From JAJDXO01 sp965207535 (lineage in GTDB: Bacteria; Pseudomonadota; Alphaproteobacteria; Rhodospirillales; UBA2165): DNA of 64,000 nt. Shown piece by piece: positions 24,795-33,816 of the stretch (the first letter of the stretch is position 1; each line of letters opens with the position of its first letter). The DNA lies in assembly GCA_965207535.1 (NCBI GenBank), contig CBDBMR010000006.1:84540-148539 (forward strand), written 5' to 3'. A program made the translations under genes and the position numbers. The notes under the pieces are model-generated. The model made no database searches. It was not told the DNA's origin and saw nothing but the letters and a program-made list of their open reading frames with translations.

Positions 24795-26011
24795 GCCTGC
24801 TTGTCCTTCCTGCCGAACAGGCGCTGAAGCAATCCCAAGCTTTTCTCCGGCCGTCCCAGCAGCCGGTCGACCAGCAGCCGTGTCGCCTCGTCAGCATCCC
24901 CTCCGGCGTCCGTGACCGCGCTTTGGCGCGCGCTTTCGACCTGATGGCGCAGCGCTTCCAACTCGGTGGCGCTCTCCTTTCCGGCGTTCCGCAAGTAGCG
25001 GTTCACGGCCTCTTCAAGGATCGACCAGCCGGTTTCCGCCTCGGCCTCCCGCTGCCGCCGGCCCTCCCGCGCCACGCCTTCCAGGTCGTTGAGCGAGTAC
25101 CGGAACGCGTCTTCCAGGCGGTCGACGGCGGGGTCGACATCGCCGGGGACGCCCGTATCGATGAGCAGTACGGGGCGGTGCCGGCGGGCTTTGACCGCCG
25201 CGACCATGGCCGGCTCGTCAATGACGTAACGGCGCGTGTTGGTCGCCGTCAGGATGATATCGGATTTTTCGAGCAGGGACGGCAGCCGATCAAAATCGTC
25301 GACGTGGCAGTTCAGGGAAGTCGCCGTGTCTTCGGCCCGCTGCAGGTTTGAATGAATGACCGTGAGGTCTTTGAGACCGGCCCGCCGCAGGCTGTCCGCA
25401 ACCTGAATGCCGAGCTCCCCAACGCCGATCAGCAGCGCCGAGCAGTCGTCCAGTTTGCCATGCAGGTCGTGTGCGACGCGCACCGCGGCGCCGGCGATGG
25501 ATGCCGGCCGTCGGTCGAAACCCGCGGCCCGGCCGACCTGCTCGGCGACCTCGTAGGCGGCGCTCAGGAGCCGTTGGAGGGCCGGCCCATCCATTCCGAG
25601 TTCCGCCGCGCGGCGGTGGCTGGCCCGCAACGCGGAGCGAAGGGCGGGCTCGCCGATGATCAGGCCGTCAAGCGCCGAGGCTTCGGCAAAGACATGCCGG
25701 ATGGCCTTCTCGTCGGTGATGACGTAGAGCTGTTCCTCGGCCTCCGCCCTGCTCAAACCCGCCCGGTCGGCCAATATTCGAGCGACGTTCGGGGCGATGG
25801 ATTCGCAGTCGTCATGCAGCGCCAGTACCTCCACCCGGTCATCGGTGGACAGGTAGAGAGCCTCACGGATATCGGCTTCCCGCAACTGATCGACCAGCCC
25901 CGGCAGCGCACCTTCATCCATGTGCAGCCTGTCGCGCACCGACATGGTGGACGACCGATGATCGGCCCCGATAACAAGCGGTTTGACGATTGAGATGTCT
26001 GCCTCGTTCAT
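24791..26011 (-). CDS. Glutamyl-tRNA reductase-like protein lacking the catalytic cysteine
   Basis: A 406-residue protein with the domain order of glutamyl-tRNA reductase: N-terminal catalytic domain, an NADP-binding domain (ALLIGVGELGIQVADSLRRAG ... TATNTRRYVI), and a C-terminal dimerisation helix region. The catalytic motif normally reading S-T-C-N-R-T-E is here STDDRVEV (about residue 55), so the nucleophilic Cys is an Asp. The G-E-x-Q-I motif also reads GEPALRSAL. The enzyme is unlikely to make glutamate semialdehyde. Alphaproteobacteria usually make aminolevulinate with ALA synthase, so a degenerate copy could survive with another role. It sits between hisS and prfA in a coupled operon. 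Confidence 0.85.
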   Translation of the reverse strand: MNEADISIVKPLVIGADHRSSTMSVRDRLHMDEGALPGLVDQLREADIREALYLSTDDRVEVLALHDDCESIAPNVARILADRAGLSRAEAEEQLYVITDEKAIRHVFAEASALDGLIIGEPALRSALRASHRRAAELGMDGPALQRLLSAAYEVAEQVGRAAGFDRRPASIAGAAVRVAHDLHGKLDDCSALLIGVGELGIQVADSLRRAGLKDLTVIHSNLQRAEDTATSLNCHVDDFDRLPSLLEKSDIILTATNTRRYVIDEPAMVAAVKARRHRPVLLIDTGVPGDVDPAVDRLEDAFRYSLNDLEGVAREGRRQREAEAETGWSILEEAVNRYLRNAGKESATELEALRHQVESARQSAVTDAGGDADEATRLLVDRLLGRPEKSLGLLQRLFGRKDKQA

Positions 26012-26027
26012 TGGCCTGAATCGCCGA

Positions 26028-27275
26028 CTAGCTACGGTACTTTTCGAGCGGCGCCTGGACGTCGGCCAAGGGTACCTCGGATTGCTCGCCGGAATCCATG
26101 TCCCGCAACGTCACCGTGCCCCGCGCCAACTCGTCGTCGCCGAGCAGCAGCGCCGCAACGGCACCAAGCCTGTCGGCGCGCTTCATACGCCTGGCGAGGT
26201 TGCCCGAGTACCCCATCTCGACGACGAAACCCGCGGCACGCAAGCCATGAGCGATTTTGATCAGCTCCGTGTTCGCGGCGTCGCCGACGGGAATCAACGC
26301 GATTGGCCGGCGTCGGGGCTCACCATCCTCGACCAACAACGACAGCCGCTCGACCCCCGCGGCCCAGCCGACCCCCGGCGTGGAGGGCCCGCCCATTTGT
26401 TCCACCAGGCCGTCGTAACGCCCGCCTGCCAGCACGGCGCTCTGTGCGCCCAACGCCGTCGTCGTGAACTCGAAAGCCGTATGGCAGTAGTAGTCGAGAC
26501 CCCGCACCAGGGTTGGATTAAGCGTGTAGGGGATGTCCAGGCTTTCGATCCCCGCCAAAACCTCGTCGAAGAATGAGCGCGAACGGCCGTTCAGGCTGTC
26601 CCGGAGGACCGGGGCATTGGCGACGATTTCCCGGTCCGCCGCGTCCTTCGAATCCAGCACGCGCAACGGATTGCGGTTGAGCCGCTCACGGCTGTCCTCG
26701 GAGAGCGCGTCGCCGTGTGAACCGAGATAGCCGACCAGCGTTTCCCTGTAGGCCTGGCGGGTTTCGGCGTCGCCAAGGCTGTTGATTTCCAGGGTTACCG
26801 CGCCGGAGAGGCCCAGCTCTCTCAAGTAGTTGTAGGCGAGGGAGATGACCTCGATGTCTCCCGTTGGCTTGTCGACCCCCATGAGTTCGACGCCGACCTG
26901 CCGGAATTCGCGCCATCGGCCCTTCTGCGGCCTCTCGTAGCGGAACATGGGACCGCGATAGAAAAATTTGAGCGGCAGGTTCTGTTGGAGACCGTTGGAG
27001 ATGTACGCCCGGGCCACGCCGGCCGTGCCTTCGGGGCGCAGGGTGATCTTATCGCCCCCCTTGTCCTCGAAGGTGTACATCTCCTTGGTGACGATGTCCG
27101 AGGTGTCGCCCAGTGTCCGGCTGAACACCTCGGTAAATTCGAACACCGGTGTGGTGATCTCGCCATAGCCGAACCGCTCGGCCACATGGTACGCGGTTTC
27201 CTCGACCCGCCGGTACCGCCGATTGTCGTCTGGCAGAATATCGTGGGTACCGCGGACGGAGTTCAAGCTGGGCAT
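26028..27275 (-). CDS. hisS: Histidyl-tRNA synthetase
   Basis: A 415-residue class II synthetase. The start is PSLNSVRGTHDILPDD; motif 2 lies in FRYERPQKGRWREFRQVGVELMG; the histidine-specific block is LVRGLDYYCHTAFEFTT; motif 3 is GGRYDGLVEQMGGPSTPGVGWAAGVERL. The anticodon-binding domain forms the last ~95 residues. It is the first gene of the leftward operon with the GluTR-like gene, prfA and prmC. Length is normal. Confidence 0.97.
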   Translation of the reverse strand: MPSLNSVRGTHDILPDDNRRYRRVEETAYHVAERFGYGEITTPVFEFTEVFSRTLGDTSDIVTKEMYTFEDKGGDKITLRPEGTAGVARAYISNGLQQNLPLKFFYRGPMFRYERPQKGRWREFRQVGVELMGVDKPTGDIEVISLAYNYLRELGLSGAVTLEINSLGDAETRQAYRETLVGYLGSHGDALSEDSRERLNRNPLRVLDSKDAADREIVANAPVLRDSLNGRSRSFFDEVLAGIESLDIPYTLNPTLVRGLDYYCHTAFEFTTTALGAQSAVLAGGRYDGLVEQMGGPSTPGVGWAAGVERLSLLVEDGEPRRRPIALIPVGDAANTELIKIAHGLRAAGFVVEMGYSGNLARRMKRADRLGAVAALLLGDDELARGTVTLRDMDSGEQSEVPLADVQAPLEKYRS

Positions 27276-27412
27276 CGGGGTTCCTTCGAATCTAGGCGCG
27301 TCTTGTCACCGGTATGCGGGTTATAGCCCCGTGAACGCCGAGGCGCCAGACACGGGCAAACCGGCGGCGGCGCGCCGCCGCGCGGGCGCTCGACAATCTG
27401 CGGCAAGGATAG

Positions 27413-28831
27413 CTATTCGACGACGGCGGTGCCGTCTTTGAGGCGGTCAGGTTCCAATGCGACGTGGCGCCGGACGGTACCGGGATCGCCAATGGAGGGC
27501 ACCACCTCGCCGTCCACGGTAATCTCCAGCGCGCCCGCATTGCCGGTCATCAATACCAAGCCTGACCGATTGGGCACCTCGTAGACGTCACCCACCTTGA
27601 GAAGCCGGGTCATGATCGACTGGTTTTCCGTATCGTCGCGCACCTGAACCCAGCTCGCGATCTTGGCGCGGACAACGATGCGGGGTTCTTCTTCCATTAC
27701 CGCAGGCGCCGGTTCGGCTACCGCGGGCGCGGGCGTTTCGTCGGCGGTCGCCGGCTCCACCGCGGCAATCTGCGTTTCCGCCGCTTCAGTGGCCGGTTGG
27801 CCGGTATCGTTCAGCGCCACTTGGGTCGGGTCGGGTTCCGGCGCCGGCTCGCTCGCCGCGGGGGTGTCCGGCATCGCCGGCGGTTCGGGCGCGGTCGCGG
27901 TGCCGGCCTGGGCCGTCTCGGCGGCCGGTTCGGTGCCTGCTTCGGCTGTTTCAGCGGCGGGCTTGGGCTCCGGGGCGCCCGCCGGGACCGTTTCGGCGGC
28001 TTCCGGGTTTGCGGCGGGTGCCGTCTCGGAGGCTGTTGCATCCGTCCCCACCGTTGGCGGCGGCGCTGGGATCTCGACGGCTTCGGTCACTTCCGGCGGC
28101 GCGGGTTCCGCCGATGGTTCAACCGCCGGCTCAGGGGCGGATGCGACGACGGCGGGTGTTTCGACCGGCTCAGGGGCGGAAGCAACGACGGCGGGTAGCT
28201 CGACCGGCTCAGGGCCGGCCCTCGGCGCATCGGAAGAGGCCGGTGCCGCGGCGAGCGCCGTTTCCGTCACTTCCGCGTCGGCTGCGGGACTTTGGGCGGT
28301 CTCCGGCGCATCGGCGACCGGTTGCACGCTGGCCGCGTTCGCCGCGGTTGCCGGTGCCGTTTCCTGAACCGCCTCGGGCTGAAGCCGGGACGGTACCGGG
28401 GTGACCACTTCGGCGACGAAACGGTCTTGGGTCGACAGGAAATACCAGCCGCCGTAGCCAAGCGCGGCGATCAGAACGCCGATCATCAGTACGGCGCCCC
28501 GCGGCATCCCATGTTGGGGTATGAAGGAGGGGAAGCTGAGGTCCGCAGGCTGGTCGGGAACGCTGGATTCTTCCTTGAACCGGCGTACCACATCCTCGCC
28601 GTCCAAATCCAAATACTCGGCGTAGCCGCGAACGAAGCCGACCGCATAGGCGTGACCCGGCAAATCGTCAAACCGGTCTTCCTCGATAGCTTCGATGTAC
28701 ACACGGCGAATTCGGAGAGCGGCGGCGACATCCTCCGGCTCCTCGCCGCGCCGGAGCCGCGACGCCCGAAGCAGCGCGCCAATCCCGCCGCCGGCTTTCA
28801 TCTGTTGGGGAAGATCCGAGTGCGTGTCCAC
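27413..28831 (-). CDS. RodZ-like helix-turn-helix membrane protein (DUF4115)
   Basis: A 472-residue protein. The N-terminal cytoplasmic HTH (GALLRASRLRRGEEPEDVAAALRIRRVYIEAIEEDRFDDLPGHAYAVGFVRGYAEYL) matches RodZ. A membrane segment AVLMIGVLIAALGYGGWYFL lies near residue 160, oriented with the HTH inside. A ~230-residue Ala/Pro/Glu/Thr-rich stretch with direct repeats (PVELPAVVASAPEPVE twice in variant form) follows, and a C-terminal DUF4115 domain (SWVQVRDDTENQSIMTRLLKVGDVYEVPNRSGLVLMTGNAGALEI). RodZ links MreB to the cell-wall machinery. The long linker is variable in this family. Confidence 0.85.
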   Translation of the reverse strand: MDTHSDLPQQMKAGGGIGALLRASRLRRGEEPEDVAAALRIRRVYIEAIEEDRFDDLPGHAYAVGFVRGYAEYLDLDGEDVVRRFKEESSVPDQPADLSFPSFIPQHGMPRGAVLMIGVLIAALGYGGWYFLSTQDRFVAEVVTPVPSRLQPEAVQETAPATAANAASVQPVADAPETAQSPAADAEVTETALAAAPASSDAPRAGPEPVELPAVVASAPEPVETPAVVASAPEPAVEPSAEPAPPEVTEAVEIPAPPPTVGTDATASETAPAANPEAAETVPAGAPEPKPAAETAEAGTEPAAETAQAGTATAPEPPAMPDTPAASEPAPEPDPTQVALNDTGQPATEAAETQIAAVEPATADETPAPAVAEPAPAVMEEEPRIVVRAKIASWVQVRDDTENQSIMTRLLKVGDVYEVPNRSGLVLMTGNAGALEITVDGEVVPSIGDPGTVRRHVALEPDRLKDGTAVVE

Positions 28832-29029
28832 GGTGCCGAGCCCCTTGACTGTTCGCCTCCTATGCGCGATCGGGAATCATCAAAGCCGTCCCGCCTCAGG
28901 CGGAGCGGCTGCCCGTTTCGCGGCGCAAAAAACGGCAAAAATTTGAGTATCGCCAATAATTACAAAAATTTACCGCCATCGAGTCTTGAGTACAAGTTTT
29001 CTCTATGGTTCACGGCCCGGGATGATTCC

Positions 29030-31303
29030 TCAAATCATCACTCCATGATCAATTGCGAATTCCCGGAGCTTTTCACGAAGACTGTGTACGGGCATGGATT
29101 GCAGCGTTCGGATGTATTTCGAGATATCGCCATAGTTCAGGCTGCGGATCATGGTTTTGACCGGTCCGATGAACGACGGCGCCATGGAAAGGCTGCGAAA
29201 TCCGACGCCGATCAGCGCCATGGCGTCCAAGGGCCGGCCCGCCATTTCCCCGCAAAGGCTGATCGGAATCCCGGCATCGTCACACCGCGCGGCGAGACCG
29301 CCCAGGAACGACAGGCCCGCCGGCGAAAGCACGTCATAGCGATCGGCGATTCGCGGACTTCCCCGGTCGCTGGCGAACAGAAACTGAAACAGGTCGTTGC
29401 TGCCGACCGAGATGAAATCAACCCGTTCCAACAACGCATCGAACTGAAACGCGAGCGCCGGGACTTCGAGCATGGTGCCGACGTGCAGCCGTTTCGGCAG
29501 CGGCCGGTTACGTTTTTCCGCACGTTCGAGTTCACGATCCAGGAGTGCCCGCGCGGCATCGAACTCCGAAACTTCCGTGATCATTGGAAACATCAGCGAC
29601 AAGTCACGATCCCCCGCGGCCCGGATGAGGGCGCGGAATTGGTGCCGGATGAGAACCGGCTGATCGAGCGCCACCCGGATTGCCCGCCAGCCCATGGCCG
29701 GATTTTCTTCGTCGAAGCTGCTCCAATAGGGCAGGCTCTTGTCACCGCCGATGTCGAGGGTCCGGAAGATCACCGGCTTCCCGTCGCTCAGATCCAGCAC
29801 CCGCTCGTAGAGCGCCGATTGCCGGTCGACGTCGGGATACTTGCTGCTTTCCATGAACGGGATTTCGGTCCGGAACAGGCCGATACCGTCCGCTCCGGTC
29901 TCATCCAGGCTCTGCAGGTCGGCGAACAGGCCCGCGTTGATGTTGAGCGAAATGGTGACCCCGTCCTTGGTCTCGGCGGGGACGTTGCGGAGCGAGGCAT
30001 ACGCCGCCACACGCTGAGCACGGGCGCGGAGAGTTTCGGTGAACGCCTGCTGGACATCCTCGGCCGGGCGGATATGGGCTTCCGCCTCATCTGCATCCAC
30101 GATGATGACGTCGCCGGGTTCGACATTGTCGAGCAGGTCGGTGGCCCGTCCGATCACCGGAATGTCGAGGGCGCGGGCGACGATGGCGACATGGGTGGTC
30201 ACCGAGCCTTCCTCGAGGACCAGACCGCGCAGCCGGGTCCGGTCGTAATCGAGAAGCTGTGCCGGACCCATGTTGCGGGCGACGAGGATGATATTTTCCG
30301 GGAGCTCCCATTCGGCGCCGACATTGTCTCCCTCGGTGCCGGTCAGATGCTGGAGCAGACGATTGGCGAGGTCCTCGAGATCGTGCAGCCGCTCGCGCAA
30401 ATAGGGGTCCCGCAGATTCCGGAACCGGGCGCGGGTGTCGTTGTGGACCTTTTCCACCGCCGCCTCGGCTGTCAGGCCGCTGTCGATCGCCTCGCCGATT
30501 CTGGCGAGCCACCCCGCATCTTCGGCGAACATGCGATAGGTTTCCAGAATGTCCCGGTGTTCGCCGCCGTTCGCCACGTCGGTCGCCTGGAGCATGGCGT
30601 CGATGGCGCCGTGCATTTCGTCGACCGCTTCCCTCAGGCGTTGCTGCTCTTCTTCCGGATTGTCCGAAACCAGCCTTTCGATGACAAACCGGGGCTCGTG
30701 GAGAACCGCTTCGCCCATGGCGACGCCCGCGTTCAGCCTGACCCCCGCGATGGTGACCGGCAGCAGTGACGCGCCCTCCATGACGTGCAGTTCCTCGGCG
30801 CTGATCAGCTCGCCGGCGGCGATCAATTCGGCGATCACCATGGCGACCGTCTCGAGGGTCTCGGCCTCTTCGTCGGTGTAGTGACGCTGGGTCCGGTTCT
30901 GCACCGCCAGCACCCCTTGAACCCGGCCGCCGCGGAGGATCGGGACGCCCATCAGCGAGTGGTAGATCTCTTCGCCGGTCTCCGGCCGATAGGCGAATTT
31001 CGGGTGGCTCTGCGCATCGGAAAGTGCCATGGGACGGGCGTTGGCGGCGATGGTGCCGACCAGCCCCTCGCCCATTTGAAGGCGGGTATTGTGAACCGCC
31101 GTGGGTTTGAGGCCGGTTGCGGTGAAAAGCTCCAGCACTTCGCCGGCCCTGAGGACATAGATCGAGCACACCTCGGCGACGAGGTCGGTGGCGATGATGC
31201 CGGCAATCTTGTCCAGACGCTCCTGGGCCGAGCCTTCACCCGCCATGGTGTCGCGAAGGCGCGCCAATAAACGTCGGGAACCTGTGATCGGTGCTCGTGC
31301 CAT
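29030..31303 (-). CDS. ptsP: PTS-Ntr enzyme I (phosphoenolpyruvate-protein phosphotransferase)
   Basis: A 757-residue protein. An N-terminal GAF domain (residues ~20-160, with CSIYVLRAGEVLELFTATGL and GVPILRGGRVQGVLAVQN) is followed by the enzyme I domains. The phosphorylated His is in GSVTTHVAIVARALDIP, and the PEP-binding C-terminal barrel includes GIGLFRTEIPFM, LDIGGDKSLPYW, SVGSNDLFQFLFA and ISLCGEMAG. The GAF domain is what identifies it as the nitrogen-branch form rather than the sugar PTS form. It starts the PTS-Ntr phosphorelay, usually through NPr to EIIA-Ntr, neither of which is encoded here. Confidence 0.96.
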   Translation of the reverse strand: MARAPITGSRRLLARLRDTMAGEGSAQERLDKIAGIIATDLVAEVCSIYVLRAGEVLELFTATGLKPTAVHNTRLQMGEGLVGTIAANARPMALSDAQSHPKFAYRPETGEEIYHSLMGVPILRGGRVQGVLAVQNRTQRHYTDEEAETLETVAMVIAELIAAGELISAEELHVMEGASLLPVTIAGVRLNAGVAMGEAVLHEPRFVIERLVSDNPEEEQQRLREAVDEMHGAIDAMLQATDVANGGEHRDILETYRMFAEDAGWLARIGEAIDSGLTAEAAVEKVHNDTRARFRNLRDPYLRERLHDLEDLANRLLQHLTGTEGDNVGAEWELPENIILVARNMGPAQLLDYDRTRLRGLVLEEGSVTTHVAIVARALDIPVIGRATDLLDNVEPGDVIIVDADEAEAHIRPAEDVQQAFTETLRARAQRVAAYASLRNVPAETKDGVTISLNINAGLFADLQSLDETGADGIGLFRTEIPFMESSKYPDVDRQSALYERVLDLSDGKPVIFRTLDIGGDKSLPYWSSFDEENPAMGWRAIRVALDQPVLIRHQFRALIRAAGDRDLSLMFPMITEVSEFDAARALLDRELERAEKRNRPLPKRLHVGTMLEVPALAFQFDALLERVDFISVGSNDLFQFLFASDRGSPRIADRYDVLSPAGLSFLGGLAARCDDAGIPISLCGEMAGRPLDAMALIGVGFRSLSMAPSFIGPVKTMIRSLNYGDISKYIRTLQSMPVHSLREKLREFAIDHGVMI

Positions 31304-31621
31304 TTACCTGCCTGCGTGGGGTGTGCGGCCAACGCGCCGGAGGGCGTCCCTGCCGCGCTTCCTGACCGCCTGAACCGTCGCGCGATGAAAGCCGTTTTGC
31401 AACCGGCGTTTGGCCCCGGGCGGCGCTTGAGCGGTCGCGCCCGCCGCGCACCCGCGGCGACGCTCCCCGAACCGCCGCCCGGCTTTCGGGCGGCACTATA
31501 GGTAGCGCGAGGCAGCAGATCAATGCATGAAGGCATGCGCACCGGCGTCATCGCCTGCCCGGTCCGTCGCGGCGGCACGGCGAACGGTTGCGGCGTGTGG
31601 CGCAACGCGCTACAGTCACTC
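31304..31621. other. Intergenic region between ptsP and the HigB toxin gene
   Basis: This 318-bp stretch holds the promoter regions of the divergent ptsP and higBA genes. I see no intact gene. A TATA-type run GCACTATAGG is at 31493-31502, facing higB. No other motif was recognised. Confidence 0.4.
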
Positions 31622-31894
31622 ATGAGGATCAGGCACAAGGGACTGCGGGCGCTGCACGAGCGGGACGATGCGGCGCGGCTGCCCGCCGCTCTCGTGCCGC
31701 GGCTTCGGCGTATCCTGTTCCGCCTGCAAGAGGCGACGCATCCGGGCGGAGCCGACGCGCCGGGCTTCCGGCTGCATCCCCTCAAGGGCGACCGCGCCGG
31801 ACAGTGGAGCGTCCGCGTCTCGGGCAACTGGCGCGTGGTGTTCCGTTTCGACGACGGCGAGGCCGTGGATGTGGACCTGATCGACTATCACTGA
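31622..31894 (+). CDS. higB: HigB/RelE-type toxin
   Basis: A 90-residue protein from the ATG at 31622, chosen because it gives the family N-terminus (MRIRHKGLRALHERDD). The RelE-like fold shows PALVPRLRRILFRLQEA and the conserved C-terminus GQWSVRVSGNWRVVFRFDDGEAVDVDLIDYH, which is typical of HigB toxins that cleave mRNA at the ribosome. The antitoxin gene follows 17 bp later; HigBA loci have this toxin-first order. The N-terminus of the open frame extends upstream without a family match. Confidence 0.9.
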   Translation: MRIRHKGLRALHERDDAARLPAALVPRLRRILFRLQEATHPGGADAPGFRLHPLKGDRAGQWSVRVSGNWRVVFRFDDGEAVDVDLIDYH

Positions 31895-31911
31895 CCGAAG
31901 GAGTGCCGACC

Positions 31912-32199
31912 ATGAACGACATTACAGACGAGCGCGCCGGTCCGATGCTGAACCCGCCGCACCTGGGCGAACTGATCCGCGAGAGCATGGACGACGTGGG
32001 CTGGAACGTGACCGAGACGGCGGCGCGTCTCGGCTGCGAGCGCGGAACGCTGTCGCGGCTGCTGAACGGCAAGGCGGGGGTGTCGGCGAACATGGCGCTG
32101 GCGCTGGAGGATATGGGCTGGGGCACCGCCGAACACTGGATGCGCATGCAGGCCGCTTACGAGCTTGCCGAGGCGCGCCGGGAGAGGACCGCCGCCTAG
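31912..32199 (+). CDS. higA: HigA-type antitoxin (XRE helix-turn-helix)
   Basis: A 95-residue protein from the ATG at 31912, with a GAAGGAG ribosome-binding site upstream. It begins MNDITDERAGPMLNPPHLGELIRESMDDVG, then an HTH (NVTETAARLGCERGTLSRLLNGKAGVSANMALALEDMGWG). The Pro-Pro-His lead-in is characteristic of HigA antitoxins. It neutralises HigB and represses the operon. The following gap to lysC (32200-32366) shows no further gene. Confidence 0.92.
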   Translation: MNDITDERAGPMLNPPHLGELIRESMDDVGWNVTETAARLGCERGTLSRLLNGKAGVSANMALALEDMGWGTAEHWMRMQAAYELAEARRERTAA

Positions 32200-32366
32200 C
32201 GCCGCGCGGGCGCGCTGCACGTTTGATCGAGCCGCCCGCCGGCGCGTACGGACGAGGTGCCGTCCCGGCGGCTGTCCTTCATCGGCTTTCGGCCAACGAC
32301 AAGCCGTCCGGTGCTCGGCGCAGAGCGGGTGACCACGAATAGCGCTCTCGGGCCCGGCCGGCCGGA

Positions 32367-33587
32367 TTATTCGTCGTCGAGCCCGTAGGCCGTATGCAGC
32401 GCGCGCAATGCGAGCTCGGTGTAATCGGCGGCGATGAGGACGCTGACCTTGATCTCCGATGTGGAGATCACCTGGATGTTTATGCCCTTGTCGGCAAGCG
32501 CCCGGAACATCGTCTGGGCGACGCCGGCGTGCGAGCGCATGCCGACCCCGACGACCGATATCTTGCAGACGTTCGAATCCGCATCGATCTTCTCGAAACC
32601 GACTTCTTCCTTTCTGTCCTCGAGCACCCGGACGGCGCTCTCCAGTTCGCCCTGGCCGACGGTGAACGTGAGGTCGGTCGTCGCGCCGTCCTCGGAGACG
32701 TTCTGGACGATCATATCGACGTTGACGTTGGCGTCGGCCAACGGCCCGAAGATTCCCGCCGCCACGCCGGGACGGTCCGCCACGCGAAGGAGCGTGATTT
32801 TCGCTTCGTCTCCGCTGTGGGAAATGCCACTGACAACTTGGTGTTCCACGATCTCATCCTCACTGACGACGAAAGTGCCGGGGGCGTCGACGAACGTCGA
32901 GCGGACCTGGAGCGGCACATTCTGGTTCATGGCGAGTTCCACCGACCGGGTCTGCAGGACCTTGGCGCCCAGGGAGGCCATTTCCAGCATCTCCTCGTAG
33001 GTGATTCTATCCAGCTTCCTGGCCTTGGCAACGATCCGGGGGTCGGAGGTATAGATGCCGTCGACGTCGGTGTAGATGTCGCATCGATCCGCCCCCAACG
33101 CGCCCGCGAGCGCCACCGCGGACGTGTCCGAGCCGCCGCGGCCGATAGTGGTGATCCGGTTGTCCGGCCCCAATCCCTGAAATCCGGCAACCACCGGGAC
33201 CTCGCCCGCCGCCAGCCGGCGGTCCAATTCCTCGGTTTCGATCTCCTCGATGCGTGCCTTGCCGTGCGCGCCGTCCGTGCGGATGGGGATCTGCCACCCC
33301 AGCCACGAGCGCGATTGGATACCGAGATCCTGCAGCGCCAGCGCCATCAGGCCCGCATTGGCCTGCTCGCCGGTGGCCGCCACGACGTCGTACTCGCGGG
33401 CGTCGAACATGGCGGATATGTCGGCCGTCATCTCGACCATCCGGTCGGTCACGCCGGCCATGGCGGACACGACCACGGCGACCTGGCTGCCGTTGTCGAC
33501 CTCCTGCTTGACCCGCCGAGCCGCATTCTTGATGCGTTCGACATCGGCGACGGATGTCCCGCCGAATTTTTGAACGATACGTGACAT
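32367..33587 (-). CDS. lysC: Aspartate kinase
   Basis: A 406-residue enzyme from the ATG at 33587, giving the canonical start MSRIVQKFGGTSVADVERI. The kinase domain includes VVSAMAGVTDRMVEM and TTIGRGGSDTSAVALAGALGADRCDIYTDVDGIYTSDPRIV. Two C-terminal ACT domains (residues ~265-400, starting SGDEAKITLLRVADRPGVAAGIF) bind lysine/threonine for feedback control. It phosphorylates aspartate as the first step to lysine, methionine and threonine. It reads away from ubiG, as is common in alphaproteobacteria. Confidence 0.97.
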   Translation of the reverse strand: MSRIVQKFGGTSVADVERIKNAARRVKQEVDNGSQVAVVVSAMAGVTDRMVEMTADISAMFDAREYDVVAATGEQANAGLMALALQDLGIQSRSWLGWQIPIRTDGAHGKARIEEIETEELDRRLAAGEVPVVAGFQGLGPDNRITTIGRGGSDTSAVALAGALGADRCDIYTDVDGIYTSDPRIVAKARKLDRITYEEMLEMASLGAKVLQTRSVELAMNQNVPLQVRSTFVDAPGTFVVSEDEIVEHQVVSGISHSGDEAKITLLRVADRPGVAAGIFGPLADANVNVDMIVQNVSEDGATTDLTFTVGQGELESAVRVLEDRKEEVGFEKIDADSNVCKISVVGVGMRSHAGVAQTMFRALADKGINIQVISTSEIKVSVLIAADYTELALRALHTAYGLDDE

Positions 33588-33745
33588 ATCGGATGAACCT
33601 AATTGAGGCCGCCCGGCCGACGATCCCCGGTGACCGCCATTTACGGCCCGGTCGGTTTGATCGCCCGCCCGAGGGCGCGTATACATACTCGTTCAGCCGA
33701 ATTCGCGCAAGTTGAGCCGGCTTAAGCCGCTGAAATCCAAGGCCT

Positions 33746-33800
33746 GGCGTAGGAATGGCGCAGGAATGGCCCAGGAACAGCCCAGGAATAGCCCAGGAAC
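33746..33800. repeat. Five tandem copies of an 11-bp sequence upstream of ubiG
   Basis: The units read GGCGTAGGAAT, GGCGCAGGAAT, GGCCCAGGAAC, AGCCCAGGAAT and AGCCCAGGAAC, consecutive with no spacer, ending 16 bp before the ubiG start. The period of 11 bp is not a multiple of three and no coding frame fits. Each unit carries AGGAA, so the array also places multiple purine-rich segments close to the ubiG start. Confidence 0.8.
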
Positions 33801-33816
33801 AGTGGAGTGAACGCCC

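Noticed and set aside
28292..30769. 825-residue plus-strand open frame opposite rodZ-like gene and ptsP
   Set aside because: Covers two well-supported genes on the other strand; composition typical of an antisense shadow.
31622..32199. HigBA as part of a larger defence island
   Set aside because: The surrounding genes (ptsP, lysC) are core housekeeping genes and base composition is like the neighbours; a simple type II toxin-antitoxin pair explains it.
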